From NCBI RefSeq assembly GCF_001612635.1, contig NZ_BDAV01000026.1, positions 1-50,940 on the forward strand: a DNA stretch of 50,940 nucleotides. Direction: 5' to 3'. The number at the start of each line of letters is the position of its first letter. Position 1 is the stretch's first letter. The position numbers and the translations under genes were made by a program. This document shows positions 50,861 through 50,940 of this stretch, piece after piece. The notes beneath the pieces were generated by a model. The model saw nothing but the letters and a program-made list of their open reading frames with translations. It was not told the origin of the DNA and searched no databases. This DNA is from Nocardia africana NBRC 100379 (lineage in GTDB: Bacteria > Actinomycetota > Actinomycetes > Mycobacteriales > Mycobacteriaceae).

Positions 50861-50940
50861 CTATTCATCACATGCCCATGGCGCCCAGTGTTTCCAGGTT
50901 TGGAAGGGAGGTAGTTTGTATCAAATCGCGTCATTTCCCC
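50861..50940. promoter_or_regulatory. Upstream region of relaxase gene, window end
   Basis: 80 bases remain beyond the relaxase start. A short imperfect inverted repeat (TTCCA...TTGGAA) lies at about 50890-50905. MobF oriT sites are commonly beside the relaxase gene, so oriT may lie here or beyond the window edge; nothing conclusive is visible. Confidence 0.25.

Noticed and set aside
1..50940. CRISPR arrays, rRNA and tRNA genes
   Set aside because: No regularly spaced repeats and no tRNA-like cloverleaf or rRNA sequence noticed on reading; a covariance-model scan was not possible.

Overview
The window is high-GC actinobacterial DNA, most likely from Nocardia or a close relative. The markers are DUF5753/DUF397 regulator pairs, SAV2177-type (DUF574) methyltransferases, DUF4913, CYP157-like P450s, a MobF relaxase, many GTG/TTG starts, and pervasive ATGA/GTGA gene overlaps. 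It looks like accessory DNA: a conjugative coupling ATPase with a DUF4913 protein sits at the left edge, and a complete 1851-residue MobF relaxase-helicase sits at the right edge. About 43 kb of regulators, small-molecule enzymes and hypothetical genes lie between them, so a conjugative plasmid or integrative element carrying cargo is the simplest reading.

Layout. 1-2370: end of a conjugation block. 2371-2988: decayed DNA with a 30-bp tandem repeat and a truncated radical-SAM N-terminus. 2989-5306 (minus): HTH/TPR regulator translationally coupled to an APH-fold kinase. 5724-16106 (plus): ten-gene saccharide operon (UDP-HexNAc dehydrogenase, epimerase, CE4 deacetylase, GT28-like transferase, NagA-like deacetylase, Gfo/Idh/MocA oxidoreductase, IolB-like isomerase, SDR, GT4, APH-like kinase); the first seven genes overlap end to end. 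16107-16875: gene-poor, with a large hairpin. 16876-19081 (minus): DUF397, methyltransferase and XRE/DUF5753 module. 19205-23542: a second XRE regulator, a NUDIX hydrolase, three small coupled ORFs, an HTH-SUMF1 fusion and a class IV aminotransferase.

23704-30147 (plus): cold-shock protein, then a tightly coupled set: an unknown protein, a fusion of a PLP-fold domain lacking its catalytic lysine to a SAM methyltransferase, a 2-hydroxyacid-dehydrogenase-like protein lacking the usual catalytic residues, and a second HTH/TPR regulator plus APH-fold kinase pair. 30713-37395 (plus): a 26-residue ORF with a strong ribosome site coupled to an unknown protein, two P450s without ExxR, a small protein, an acyl-CoA-oxidase-like flavoprotein and a nucleoside-hydrolase-like protein. 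37442-45069: small, exported and membrane proteins, a TmrB-like P-loop protein, a NUDIX hydrolase, a coiled-coil protein with a nuclease-like ExK motif, and a basic-N-terminus protein. 45305-50860 (minus): relaxase.

The strongest candidates for undescribed biology are the pseudoenzyme operon (24381-30147) with the adjacent mini-peptide/P450/flavoprotein operon (30713-37395), and the saccharide operon containing an IolB homologue. All functions are inferred from motifs read by eye; no database search was run.
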